Of a DNA stretch of 64,000 nucleotides, positions 26,732-34,043 are shown in pieces; the stretch's first letter is position 1; every line of letters starts with the position of its first letter. The stretch lies in assembly GCF_036906915.1 (NCBI RefSeq), contig NZ_JBAKHX010000027.1, positions 1 to 64,000 of the forward strand, read 5' to 3'. The notes under the pieces were generated by a model. The model was not told the DNA's origin. It did not search any database and worked only from the letters and a program-made list of their open reading frames with translations. The translations under genes were made by a program, and so were the position numbers. This stretch comes from Phytohabitans sp036906915. Lineage in GTDB: Bacteria; Actinomycetota; Actinomycetes; Mycobacteriales; Micromonosporaceae.

Positions 26732-29700
26732 TTAGCGGAAGTCGCGGGAGCGCGGGATGACCGGGGCGGGGACCGGGTCCAAGCGGTCCGCCGTCAGGTT
26801 GATGACGCCCTCGTGCTTTTGCAGGCGGCCTCTCACCAGCAAGGCGTTGCTGGTGCGGGCCACCTTCCGGTAGCGCAGCCACAGCCCCGGCGTGCATGTC
26901 ACGTTGAGCATGCCGGTCTCGTCTTCCAGGTTCATGAACGTGATGCCGCCCGCCGTCGCCGGCCGCTGCCGGTGCGTCACGATGCCGCCGACCCGCACCT
27001 GCCGCCCGCTTTCGATCAGGCCGAGCCGCGCGATCGGCACTGCGCCGGCCTCGTCGAGCCTCGGCCGGATGAACCGTACCGGGTGGCTCTCCGGCGACAG
27101 GCCGGTGGCCCACACGTCGGCGACGAGCCGGTCGACGGCGTCCATGCCGGGCAGCGGGGGCGGGTTGGCGCCGGTGGTGGTGCCGGGCAGGCGGTCGGGG
27201 CGTTCCTGGGCGGCGGCGCCGGACGCCCACAGCGCCTCGCGCCGGTCGAGGCCGAAGCACGCGAAGGCGTCGGCGGTGGCCAGCGCTTCGAGCTGCCCGG
27301 CGGTGAGACCGACGCGGCGGGCCAGGTCGACCATGTCGCGGTACGGCCCACCGGCGGCCCGCTCCGCCTCGATCCGGTCGGCAACGCCGTCGCCGAGTGT
27401 GCGCACTGTGGACAGTCCGAGGCGGACAGTGGGACCGCCCAGCCCCCACTGGTGAGGCGGCTCGCCGGGTGCGCCACGCCACCGGGTGTCGGGTGTGGAC
27501 TCCAGGGTGGCTTTGGCGGCGCTGGCGTTGATGTCGGGGCGGCGTACTTCGACGCCGTGCCGCCGGGCGTCGTCGACCAGGGTCTGTGGTGAGTAGAAGC
27601 CCATCGGCTGGGCGTTGAGCAAGGCGGCGAGGAACGGCCCTGGGTGGTACCGCTTGAGCCAGGAGCTGGCGTACACCAGGTAGGCGAAGCTGATGGCGTG
27701 GCTCTCCGGAAAGCCGAAGCTGGCAAACGACGAGAGCTTCAGGTAGATGTCGTCGGCCAGTTCGCCGGTGATGCCGCGCTCGGCCATGCCCGCGTACAGC
27801 CGGTCGCGGATCGCCGCCATCCGCTCGTTGGAGCGTTTCGAGCCCATGGCCCGGCGCAGCTGGTCGGCCTCGGACGCGTTGAACCCCGCCACGTCGATGG
27901 CGAGCTGCATGAGCTGCTCTTGGAAGAGTGGCACGCCAAGGGTTTTGGACAGCGCGTTGCGCATGAGCCGGTGCGGGTAGTCCCATTTCTCTTGCTTGTT
28001 CTTGCGCCGGATGTACGGGTGCACCGAGCCGCCCTGGATCGGGCCGGGCCGGATCAGCGCCACCTCGACGACCAGGTCGTAGAACTCGCGGGGCTTGAGC
28101 CGGGGCAGGGTGGCCATCTGCGCGCGGCTCTCCACCTGAAACACACCCACGGAGTCGGCTCGGCAGAGCATGTCGTAGATCTCGGGATCGTCGAGCGCCA
28201 TCGTGCTCAGGTCCAGGTCGGAGTCGATCATCTCGCAGGCGTATCGCAGCGCGGAGAGCATCCCCAGCCCCAGCAGGTCGAACTTGACCAGCCCGGCCAT
28301 CGCGCAGTCGTCTTTGTCCCACTGGAGGACCGTGCGCCCTGGCATCCGCGCGTGCTCGACGGGGCACACGTCGATCACCGGCCGGTCGCAGATCACCATG
28401 CCGCCGGAGTGGATCCCCAGGTGCCGAGGGAACGTCTGGAGTTCGTTGGCGTACTCGATGACCCGCCCTGGGATGCCGTCGACGTCGACGGCCGCGACCT
28501 GCGAATGTGCCGAGTCGCTCAGGTCGAGGTGCGACCAAACTTGCGGCCGCCCAGCGACGCCAGCACCGCGACTTGGCACATTCGACCCCCAGCGGTCGAT
28601 CTGTTTGCTCCACGCGTCCTGCTGGCCGGGCGAGAAGCCGAACGCCTTCGCGATGTCGCGCACCGCCGACCGCGGCCGGTACGAGATCACGTTGGCGACC
28701 TGCGCGGTGTGCTCCCGGCCGTACCTTTTGTAGACGTGCTGGATGACCTCTTCCCGCCGGTCGGACTCGATGTCGACGTCGATGTCGGGCGGCCCGTCGC
28801 GCTCGGGCGCCAGGAAGCGCTCGAAGAGCAGCCCGTGCTGCACCGCGTCGACGTTGGTGATGCGCAGCGCGTAGCAGACCGCCGAGTTGGCGGCCGATCC
28901 GCGCCCCTGGCAGAAGATCCCCTCGTCGTGGCAGAACGTCACGATGTCGTACACGATCAGGAAGTAGCCCGGAAAGCCGAGCCGCTCGATCAGGTCGAGC
29001 TCGTGCTCGATCTGCCGGTACGCGTCGGGGTTGGCGGCCGGCGGACCGTACCGGACCAGCGCCCCTTTCATCGTGAGGTGCCGCAGCCAGCTCATCTCGT
29101 CGTGCTCCGGCGGCACCGGGTAGTCGGGCAGGTTGGGAGCGACGAGCTTGAGGTCGAAGGCCAGCTCGGCGCCGAACTCGGCGGCCCGCTCGACCGCGCC
29201 GGGGTAGCCAGCGAACCGGGCCGCCATCTCGTCGCCGTCGCGCAGGTGGGCGGTGGCCGCCGCCGGCAGCCAGCCGTCGATCTCGTCGAGGCTGCGCCGC
29301 GCGCGTACCGCCGCCAGAGCGGTCGCCAGCTTGCGCCGCCCGGGCGTGGCGTAGTGGACGTTGTTGGTGGCGACCGCGGGCAGCCCCGCCGCGGCGGCGA
29401 GCGCGGCGAGCGCCTCGTTGCGGTCGCCGTCGTGCGGGTCGCCGTGGTCGGTCAGCTCGACCGCGACGTTGTCGCGCCCGAACACCTCGACCAGCCGGTC
29501 GAGCTCGCGGGCAGCGGCGGCCGGGCCTCCGATCCGCAACGCCGCCGGCACGTGCCCCTTGCGGCAGCCGGTGAGCACCAGCACCTGCCCGTTCAGGGCG
29601 CGGCTCACGTCTTCCAGCGAGCCGTAGACCGGCCGCCCCTTCTCGCCGCCGCGCAGGTGCGCGCGGCTGGTGGTGCGGGCGATCGCCGCGTACCCGTCGG

Positions 29701-30190
29701 GGCCGCGCGCCAGCACGAGCAGGTGCCGCCCGGCCGGGTCTGGCTCGCCGTTGCCACCCCCCGAAAACGCTCCGCGTTTTCGCGGGGACCCCGGCTGCGG
29801 GCCGGGCAGCTCCAGCGACAGCTCGGCGCCGAAGACGGTGGGCAGCTCCAGCCCGCGGGCCGCCTCGGCGAACCGCACCACGCCGTAGAACCCGTCGTGG
29901 TCGGTCACCGCGAGCGCGCTGAGCCCGCGACGGACCGCCTCTTCGGCCAGTTCCTCGGGGTGGCTGGCGCCGTCGAGGAAGCTGAAGTTGGTGTGGCAGT
30001 GCAGCTCCGCGTACGGCACGGTGCCGCGCGTGCGGACCAGCGCCGGTGCCTCGTAGGCCGGGCGCTTGCGGCTGAAGGCCGCGGAGTCGCCGCCGTCGCC
30101 GCCCGCCGCCAGCGGGTCGACCACGGGTGGTCGCCCTGAGAGCGTCCGTTCCAGCTCTCCCCACGGTACTGGCGGATTGTGCCACCCCAT
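26732..30190 (-). CDS. dnaE2: Error-prone DNA polymerase III alpha subunit
   Basis: This 1152-aa DnaE2 has an N-terminal PHP domain (ELHCHTNFSFLDGASHPEEL near residue 62), a polymerase core with catalytic Asp residues in PDIDVDIESDRR, and a C-terminal OB fold (VRVGGIVTHRQRPATAGG). It works with ImuB in SOS-induced translesion mutagenesis. It lies 19 bp after the imuB stop and so is cotranscribed. Two short in-frame palindromic stretches look inserted: one at 28502-28584 encoding about 28 residues before the ELQTFPRHLGIHSGG motif, and one at 29757-29787 in the PHP region. Family members typically lack both, judging from memory of the alignment. Confidence 0.95.
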   Translation of the reverse strand: MGWHNPPVPWGELERTLSGRPPVVDPLAAGGDGGDSAAFSRKRPAYEAPALVRTRGTVPYAELHCHTNFSFLDGASHPEELAEEAVRRGLSALAVTDHDGFYGVVRFAEAARGLELPTVFGAELSLELPGPQPGSPRKRGAFSGGGNGEPDPAGRHLLVLARGPDGYAAIARTTSRAHLRGGEKGRPVYGSLEDVSRALNGQVLVLTGCRKGHVPAALRIGGPAAAARELDRLVEVFGRDNVAVELTDHGDPHDGDRNEALAALAAAAGLPAVATNNVHYATPGRRKLATALAAVRARRSLDEIDGWLPAAATAHLRDGDEMAARFAGYPGAVERAAEFGAELAFDLKLVAPNLPDYPVPPEHDEMSWLRHLTMKGALVRYGPPAANPDAYRQIEHELDLIERLGFPGYFLIVYDIVTFCHDEGIFCQGRGSAANSAVCYALRITNVDAVQHGLLFERFLAPERDGPPDIDVDIESDRREEVIQHVYKRYGREHTAQVANVISYRPRSAVRDIAKAFGFSPGQQDAWSKQIDRWGSNVPSRGAGVAGRPQVWSHLDLSDSAHSQVAAVDVDGIPGRVIEYANELQTFPRHLGIHSGGMVICDRPVIDVCPVEHARMPGRTVLQWDKDDCAMAGLVKFDLLGLGMLSALRYACEMIDSDLDLSTMALDDPEIYDMLCRADSVGVFQVESRAQMATLPRLKPREFYDLVVEVALIRPGPIQGGSVHPYIRRKNKQEKWDYPHRLMRNALSKTLGVPLFQEQLMQLAIDVAGFNASEADQLRRAMGSKRSNERMAAIRDRLYAGMAERGITGELADDIYLKLSSFASFGFPESHAISFAYLVYASSWLKRYHPGPFLAALLNAQPMGFYSPQTLVDDARRHGVEVRRPDINASAAKATLESTPDTRWRGAPGEPPHQWGLGGPTVRLGLSTVRTLGDGVADRIEAERAAGGPYRDMVDLARRVGLTAGQLEALATADAFACFGLDRREALWASGAAAQERPDRLPGTTTGANPPPLPGMDAVDRLVADVWATGLSPESHPVRFIRPRLDEAGAVPIARLGLIESGRQVRVGGIVTHRQRPATAGGITFMNLEDETGMLNVTCTPGLWLRYRKVARTSNALLVRGRLQKHEGVINLTADRLDPVPAPVIPRSRDFR
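28502..28584. repeat. In-frame palindromic element inside dnaE2
   Basis: CGAATGTGCCGAGTCGC (28502-28518) and GCGACTTGGCACATTCG (28568-28584) are inverted repeats matching at 16 of 17 positions, 49 nt apart. The segment codes for an extra loop of about 28 residues in DnaE2 between QIDRWGS and the VIEYANELQTFPRH region, without breaking the frame. Confidence 0.7.
29757..29787. repeat. Hairpin element inside dnaE2
   Basis: CGAAAACGC and GCGTTTTCG (29762-29770, 29774-29782) form a perfect 9-bp stem with a 3-nt loop, extended by a CCCC/GGGG pair after one mismatch. The A/T runs stand out in a very GC-rich gene. It encodes SPRKRGAFSGG in DnaE2. Confidence 0.7.
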
Positions 30191-30209
30191 CCGGCGTCAC
30201 CGCCCCCGC

Positions 30210-31793
30210 TCAGTCATAGATGGCCTCCACCGTCCACACGCCGCTCGCCAAAGACAGGAGCAGGGCTCGGCCGTCGGACAGGCCCACCTGGAGACGGGCG
30301 CGGCGGCCACCCTCGGCGGGCGCCCACCACCGCTCGTCGACCGGCCAGGGGCCGGCCCAGCCGGTGACCTCAGTGCCGCCGAGAGCTCCACCGCGAGCGC
30401 CGATCGCGACCCGGGCCGGCGGCGCGCTGACCGCCAGCCGGGCGGTCACCATCACCGGCTCGCCGGCCTCGTCGTGGACCGCGACCGGCGGCGAGCCAGA
30501 CGGCGAGCGGTCCGAGTCGCCACGCGCAGCCCGCGCGTCGAACTGCGAGTACACCGTCACCGGCTGCGGCGGCGGGATCCGGCCCGGCCACGGCGGATCC
30601 GCTGGCCGGGCGGGCGTGCGCTCGTCGCCCCAGGGCACCATGCGCACCTGGTCGGCGGTGCCACGCCCGCCACCGGGCACGGGGGTGACCACCGCCGCGG
30701 GCCCGAGGATGCCCTGCACCCGGCTCATCGCCCGCTGCGCCCGCTCGCGCTCTTCACCCGTTTCGCCCCAGAGCCCTGGCTGCAGCCCGGCGTGGGCGAG
30801 CACCCCGTCGGGGATCAGCCGCAGCCGGAGGATGCCCGCGCTGGGCCGGTCGCGCCCGGTCAGCCAGCCACCCAGCTGCCAGCGCACCCGGTCGGCGATG
30901 GTCGCCGCGGTGAGCAGGCCGTCGTGCCGCCACACCCGGTGCAGTTCCTCGCTGTTCGCGGTCACCGCCTCGATCGCGAGCCGGGTGCACGCCAGCCCGT
31001 ATCCGGCGAGGGTGGCGTGCAGCCGCTCGCCCAGCGCCCGGGCGACGAAAGCGGCCGTGTCGACCCGGTCGAGCGGCTCGTCGTACGTCTCGGTGACGTC
31101 GAGGTCGGGTGGCGGCCGGCGGACGGCCAGCGGGCGGTGGTCGCGCCCCGCGGCCTGGTGGTGGGCCAGCGCGCCGTCGAACCCGAACCGGGCGAGCACG
31201 TCGCCGGCTGGCAGGGCGGCGAAGTCTCCGAGGGTACGCACACCGAGTCGGCGCAGCAGCCCGGTCAGCTCCGGCCTGTCGAGCGCCTCGACGGGCAGTC
31301 CGGCGAGGAACCGCGCGGTCTCACCCGCCGGCACCAGCTGCCCGTCGCGCGCGGCCAGCCCGGCCGCGAACACGCCGTCGGCGATGCCGACCTGGCACTC
31401 CACCCCGCACGCCTGCGCGACCTGCTCGACGATCCGCTCGGCGGCCCGCTCCTCACCGCCGAAGTACCGGGCCGGCCCGCGAGCGGCCAGCGCGCACGCA
31501 CCGGGGCGTACCACCTCGACGCCGGCCACCACCTGCTCGACCGCGGCGACCACCGGCTCGAACGCCCGCGCGTCGCGGTCGGGGTCGTGCTCGACCACGG
31601 TCAGCCGGGGACAGCGGCTCTGCGCCTCGCGCTTGCGCAGCCCACGGCGTACGCCAGCGGCGCGGGCGGCCTCGGAACAGGCGATCACCCGGTTGGCGTG
31701 GAGGATGGCCACCGGGTCGGTCGCCGGGATGCCCTCGACGATCTCGACGGCGAGAACGGGCCAGTCGGGGCACCAGACCAGCAGCGTACGCAC
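30210..31793 (-). CDS. imuB: ImuB-like Y-family polymerase paralogue
   Basis: This 527-aa Y-family-fold protein begins MRTLLVWCPDWPVLA. The segment in place of the catalytic DMDAFF motif is WCPDWPV, and the usual SLDE metal-ligand motif is absent (GPARYFGGEE lies there), so it is expected to be catalytically inactive, as ImuB is. ImuB acts as the hub joining DnaE2 to the beta clamp. A LexA-type box lies 11-26 bp upstream of the start codon, and dnaE2 follows after 19 bp. No imuA' gene is adjacent. Near the C terminus, a 57-bp segment (30502-30558) encodes 19 residues in frame and has a near-identical copy at 33196-33252. Confidence 0.88.
   Translation of the reverse strand: MRTLLVWCPDWPVLAVEIVEGIPATDPVAILHANRVIACSEAARAAGVRRGLRKREAQSRCPRLTVVEHDPDRDARAFEPVVAAVEQVVAGVEVVRPGACALAARGPARYFGGEERAAERIVEQVAQACGVECQVGIADGVFAAGLAARDGQLVPAGETARFLAGLPVEALDRPELTGLLRRLGVRTLGDFAALPAGDVLARFGFDGALAHHQAAGRDHRPLAVRRPPPDLDVTETYDEPLDRVDTAAFVARALGERLHATLAGYGLACTRLAIEAVTANSEELHRVWRHDGLLTAATIADRVRWQLGGWLTGRDRPSAGILRLRLIPDGVLAHAGLQPGLWGETGEERERAQRAMSRVQGILGPAAVVTPVPGGGRGTADQVRMVPWGDERTPARPADPPWPGRIPPPQPVTVYSQFDARAARGDSDRSPSGSPPVAVHDEAGEPVMVTARLAVSAPPARVAIGARGGALGGTEVTGWAGPWPVDERWWAPAEGGRRARLQVGLSDGRALLLSLASGVWTVEAIYD
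30502..30558 (+). repeat. 57-bp dispersed repeat, copy 1 (inside imuB)
   Basis: The segment beginning GGCGAGCGGTCCGAGTCGCC matches 33252-33196 (opposite strand) at 54 of 57 positions. Similarity stops abruptly at both ends. Its length is a multiple of three and it is read through in imuB as part of SQFDARAARGDSDRSPSGS. Confidence 0.88.
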
Positions 31794-31803
31794 CTGCCGA
31801 GTC

Positions 31804-31819
31804 TAGAACATACGTTCGA
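31804..31819. promoter_or_regulatory. LexA (SOS) box upstream of imuB
   Basis: TAGAACATACGTTCGA differs at one position from the actinobacterial SOS consensus TCGAAC-N4-GTTCGA. It lies between the stop of the GAP-family gene and the imuB start, which places imuB-dnaE2 under LexA control. Confidence 0.85.
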
Positions 31820-31820
31820 C

Positions 31821-32510
31821 TCAAGTGAACAGTCGGGCGATGGCGTCGCGGGCCACCAGGAAACCGGCGATGCCGAGGATCCAGCCCGTGGCGTTACCCG
31901 CCTTGTCGGTGATCCACTTGTTGAGCCGTTGCAGCAGCGGCTCGATCAGCGACCGGGCGGCGAGCCGCCCCACCAGCAGGACCACGGCCGGCAGCACCAT
32001 GACCACGCAGTAGGCGGCCAGCAGCCCCACCACCGTTGCCCCGCCGACGTCGGAGGTGGTCATCATCCCGATCGCGCCCAGGTACGGCAGCATGGTCGCC
32101 ACCTCGGCGAGCGCCGCCAGCAGCGCCAGCCCTGCCAGCCACCCCGTCGATCCCGTGCCCGCCGTGACCCGCTCACGCCACCGGGTCACGCCGCCGCCCG
32201 GCTTGCGCCGTTTGGAGTCGAACCGGAAGCTCAGCGCGAAGAGGCCCACACCGATGCCCAGCTGGATCCACAGGGCGACCGGGCTGTCGAGCGCACCGTC
32301 GGCCCACCCTGCGATCGAGTCGGCGCCGAGCAGGATCAGCACGCCCACCGCGAAGTAGAACACCGCGATGGTGCCCAGGTAGACCAGGATGCGACCGGCC
32401 CGGACCCGCCCTGGCGCCAGCATCAGCCAGATCGGGATGAAGAGCGTGCCGATGCTCGTGCTGTCGAGCAGGGCCAGGCCGGCCAGCGAAAGCAGCAGTG
32501 TGGAACTCAC
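31821..32510 (-). CDS. GAP family (Sap/SfLAP-like) membrane protein
   Basis: This 229-aa protein has about six membrane helices in the LysE/Sap arrangement. The N terminus LLLSLAGLALLDSTSIGTLFIPIWLML is typical of the GAP family (PF11139), which includes mycobacterial Sap of sulfolipid or glycopeptidolipid export. A cytoplasmic basic loop (RFDSKRRKPGGG) lies in the middle. The substrate is unknown. It lies between the HEPN gene and imuB on the same strand, so it may be read from the same region, but imuB has its own SOS box. Confidence 0.85.
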   Translation of the reverse strand: MSSTLLLSLAGLALLDSTSIGTLFIPIWLMLAPGRVRAGRILVYLGTIAVFYFAVGVLILLGADSIAGWADGALDSPVALWIQLGIGVGLFALSFRFDSKRRKPGGGVTRWRERVTAGTGSTGWLAGLALLAALAEVATMLPYLGAIGMMTTSDVGGATVVGLLAAYCVVMVLPAVVLLVGRLAARSLIEPLLQRLNKWITDKAGNATGWILGIAGFLVARDAIARLFT

Positions 32511-32601
32511 ATGGAAAACGCTAGTTGCGGGAATTCGCCCATCCGTCGGCTCGGATGACGAAACCGCGGTACATCGTTTGGCGGATCAGGCAGTGCTACT
32601 G

Positions 32602-32712
32602 GCGGCCTGACGGCCCGGGGCCTCTATGGCGCCGCCTTCCCTCACGCCGCGCACCGACTTCGTCGGCGCGTCGCTCAGTCCAGGCGGCGCCGGCCCCGGG
32701 CCGTCAGGCCGC
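32602..32712. repeat. 111-bp near-perfect inverted repeat element
   Basis: GCGGCCTGACGGCCCGGGGC (32602-32621) is matched perfectly by 32693-32712. A second 9-bp pair lies inside (GGCGCCGCC 32628-32636, GGCGGCGCC 32683-32691), and a smaller hairpin lies near 32650-32670. The right arm supplies the last three codons and the stop of the HEPN gene. It could be a terminator, a MITE-like insertion or a structured RNA. Confidence 0.8.
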
Positions 32713-33165
32713 TAGCTCGCTGGCAATGCCGTCGAGAGCGGGCTGGTGTGCCACGCCGAGCGCGACCTCGACCACCGCCACGAACTGCTCGGCCGCACGG
32801 AGCAGGTCGTCGGCCTCGCGGGCGGTCACCACTCGCGGGATGCCCGCCTGGGCGGCGGCGCGCTTGCTCGCCCCGGCGGCGAAATAGGTGGCCCATTCGC
32901 GCAACTCGGGAGCCACCATGATCAGCAAGGTCCAGACGCTGGTCACCCTGTTGCGACGGCTGGGCGTGGGCTGCGCGCGAGCGGCGAGCACCGCCGCGGC
33001 GGCGCGCAGGGCGGCGAGGTGCGCGGCCGCGTAGCGCAGGCCGTCGGCGCGCGTCTGCGCCGCCTCGTCGAGGCCGCGCCGGGCGAGAACGAGCAGCTCG
33101 GCCGGGGTGCGGTGCGGGAGCACGTGGGCCGGAACGGTGGGTGCCTGAGCCGTACTGGTCGGCAT
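32704..33165 (-). CDS. SAV_6107 family HEPN-domain protein
   Basis: This 153-aa helical protein matches the actinobacterial SAV_6107 HEPN family. The core runs from PAELLVLARRGLDEAAQTRADGLRYAAAHLAALRA through WTLLIMVAPELREWATYFAAGASKRAAA. The ATG at 33165 has a GAGGAGA ribosome site. The function is unknown; HEPN folds include RNases and nucleotide-binding scaffolds, but I do not see the RX4-6H motif. It lies upstream of imuB-dnaE2 on the same strand, and a perfect LexA box lies about 300 bp upstream, suggesting a role in the SOS response. The 57-bp repeat copy 2 is in its leader. Confidence 0.82.
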   Translation of the reverse strand: MPTSTAQAPTVPAHVLPHRTPAELLVLARRGLDEAAQTRADGLRYAAAHLAALRAAAAVLAARAQPTPSRRNRVTSVWTLLIMVAPELREWATYFAAGASKRAAAQAGIPRVVTAREADDLLRAAEQFVAVVEVALGVAHQPALDGIASELAA

Positions 33166-33195
33166 GGGATTTTCTCCTCGGGCGATCTTCAGTTC

Positions 33196-33252
33196 GACGG
33201 CGTACTCGCAGTCCGACTCGCGGGCTGCGCGTGGCGACTCGGACCGCTCGCC
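33196..33252 (-). repeat. 57-bp dispersed repeat, copy 2 (HEPN leader)
   Basis: On the minus strand this segment matches 30502-30558 at 54 of 57 positions (differences at positions 35, 40 and 52). It lies 31 bp upstream of the HEPN start codon. Flanks are unrelated to those of copy 1. Confidence 0.88.
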
Positions 33253-33277
33253 GGCCGGGCGTGAACGCTTCCCCACC

Positions 33278-33436
33278 TCACACCCGACCGGCTGAGCCGG
33301 CTGGTCCGTCGCCCGCTGCCCGGGGGTCGGGGGGCAGCGGGTGACGGCCCTGCCTGTGGGTCCAGGACCCGCGAATGTCCGGACCCGCGTGCGGTTTCCG
33401 CAAACCGCCCTCGGAAGCGGCGGTGCGGCACGACAT
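33278..33436 (-). CDS. Possible SOS-region small ORF (52 aa)
   Basis: An ATG at 33436 opens a 52-codon frame beginning MSCRTAASEGGLRKPHAG, with GGGAGGGG about 10 nt upstream. It starts about 26 bp beyond the perfect LexA box when read leftward. Its second half is coded by the strong hairpin at 33307-33346 and is Pro/Arg-rich, so it may be non-coding leader RNA instead. No family is recognised. Confidence 0.25.
   Translation of the reverse strand: MSCRTAASEGGLRKPHAGPDIRGSWTHRQGRHPLPPDPRAAGDGPAGSAGRV
33307..33346. terminator. Strong hairpin, possible terminator or RNA structure
   Basis: CGTCGCCCGCTGCCC (33307-33321) pairs with GGGCAGCGGGTGACG (33332-33346) over 15 positions, with one G-T pair and a 10-nt loop. 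There is no U tract. It lies between the LexA box and the HEPN gene on the minus strand. Confidence 0.6.
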
Positions 33437-33461
33437 CACCGTGCCACCCCTCCCGAGCGAT

Positions 33462-33477
33462 TCGAACAGCCGTTCGA
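33462..33477. promoter_or_regulatory. LexA (SOS) box, perfect consensus
   Basis: TCGAACAGCCGTTCGA is an exact match to TCGAAC-N4-GTTCGA and is extended to a TTCGAA/TTCGAA palindrome (33461-33478). On the minus strand a TACTGT hexamer lies just upstream, so a leftward transcript towards the HEPN gene would begin near the box. Control of ybaK (69 bp to the right) cannot be excluded. Confidence 0.85.
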
Positions 33478-33545
33478 ACCACCAATGACAGTACACCTCC
33501 CCTACGACAAAAACGCAACGCCGAACACCCCCCACGCGGCGCAAG

Positions 33546-34043
33546 ATGGTCACCATGCCAACTCATCCCAACGTCCAGGCCGTACAGGACGCGCTGGAGA
33601 GCGCCGACGCCACCGATGCCGCAGGACAGCCATGCCAGGTGCGGATGCTGCCCGACGCGGTACACACCGCTGCCGCGGCCGCCGCGGCGCTCGGCGTCGA
33701 GGTGGGCCAGATCGCCAACTCGCTGATCTTCGACGCGGACGGCGAGCCGCTGCTGGTGCTCACCTCCGGCGGCCACCGGGTCGACACCGCCAAGGTCGCC
33801 GCCGACCTCGGGCTGGGAGCGCTGAAGCGGGCCACCCCTGAGTTCGTCCGCACGCACACCGGCCAGGCGATCGGCGGCGTGGCACCGCTCGGGCACCCCA
33901 AGCCGGTGCGCACGCTGGTCGACACCGCGCTGGCCGGGTACCCGGAGATCTGGGCCGCCGGCGGGGTCCCGCGCGCCGTGTTCCCCACCACGTATGCCGA
34001 ACTGCTCCGCGTCACCGCCGGCACACCCGCCGAGGTGGCGTGA
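33546..34043 (+). CDS. YbaK/EbsC family aminoacyl-tRNA deacylase
   Basis: This 165-aa protein has the YbaK fold: VGQIANSLIFDADGEPLLVLTSGGHRVD, the conserved Lys near TAKVAADLG, and the terminal Gly-rich IGGVAPLGHPKPV loop. Members hydrolyse mischarged tRNA such as Cys-tRNA-Pro. The start may be the ATG at 33546 or 33555. It overlaps the following CrtA-like gene by four bases, although the functions look unrelated. Confidence 0.88.
   Translation: MVTMPTHPNVQAVQDALESADATDAAGQPCQVRMLPDAVHTAAAAAAALGVEVGQIANSLIFDADGEPLLVLTSGGHRVDTAKVAADLGLGALKRATPEFVRTHTGQAIGGVAPLGHPKPVRTLVDTALAGYPEIWAAGGVPRAVFPTTYAELLRVTAGTPAEVA

Larger units (their letters stand above)
33166..33545. promoter_or_regulatory. SOS-type control region between HEPN and ybaK genes
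   Basis: This 380-bp divergent gap holds repeat copy 2 (33196-33252), a strong hairpin (33307-33346), a possible small ORF on the minus strand (33278-33436) and a perfect LexA box (33462-33477). No clear -35 or -10 pair for ybaK was found. Confidence 0.6.

Noticed and set aside
26586..30200. 1204-codon minus-strand frame overlapping dnaE2
   Set aside because: It is in another frame of the same strand; the 26732-30190 frame carries the PHP and polymerase motifs.
30066..32558. 830-codon open frame on the plus strand
   Set aside because: It runs antisense to imuB and the GAP-family gene, both of which have clear family motifs. No start signal or homology was seen.
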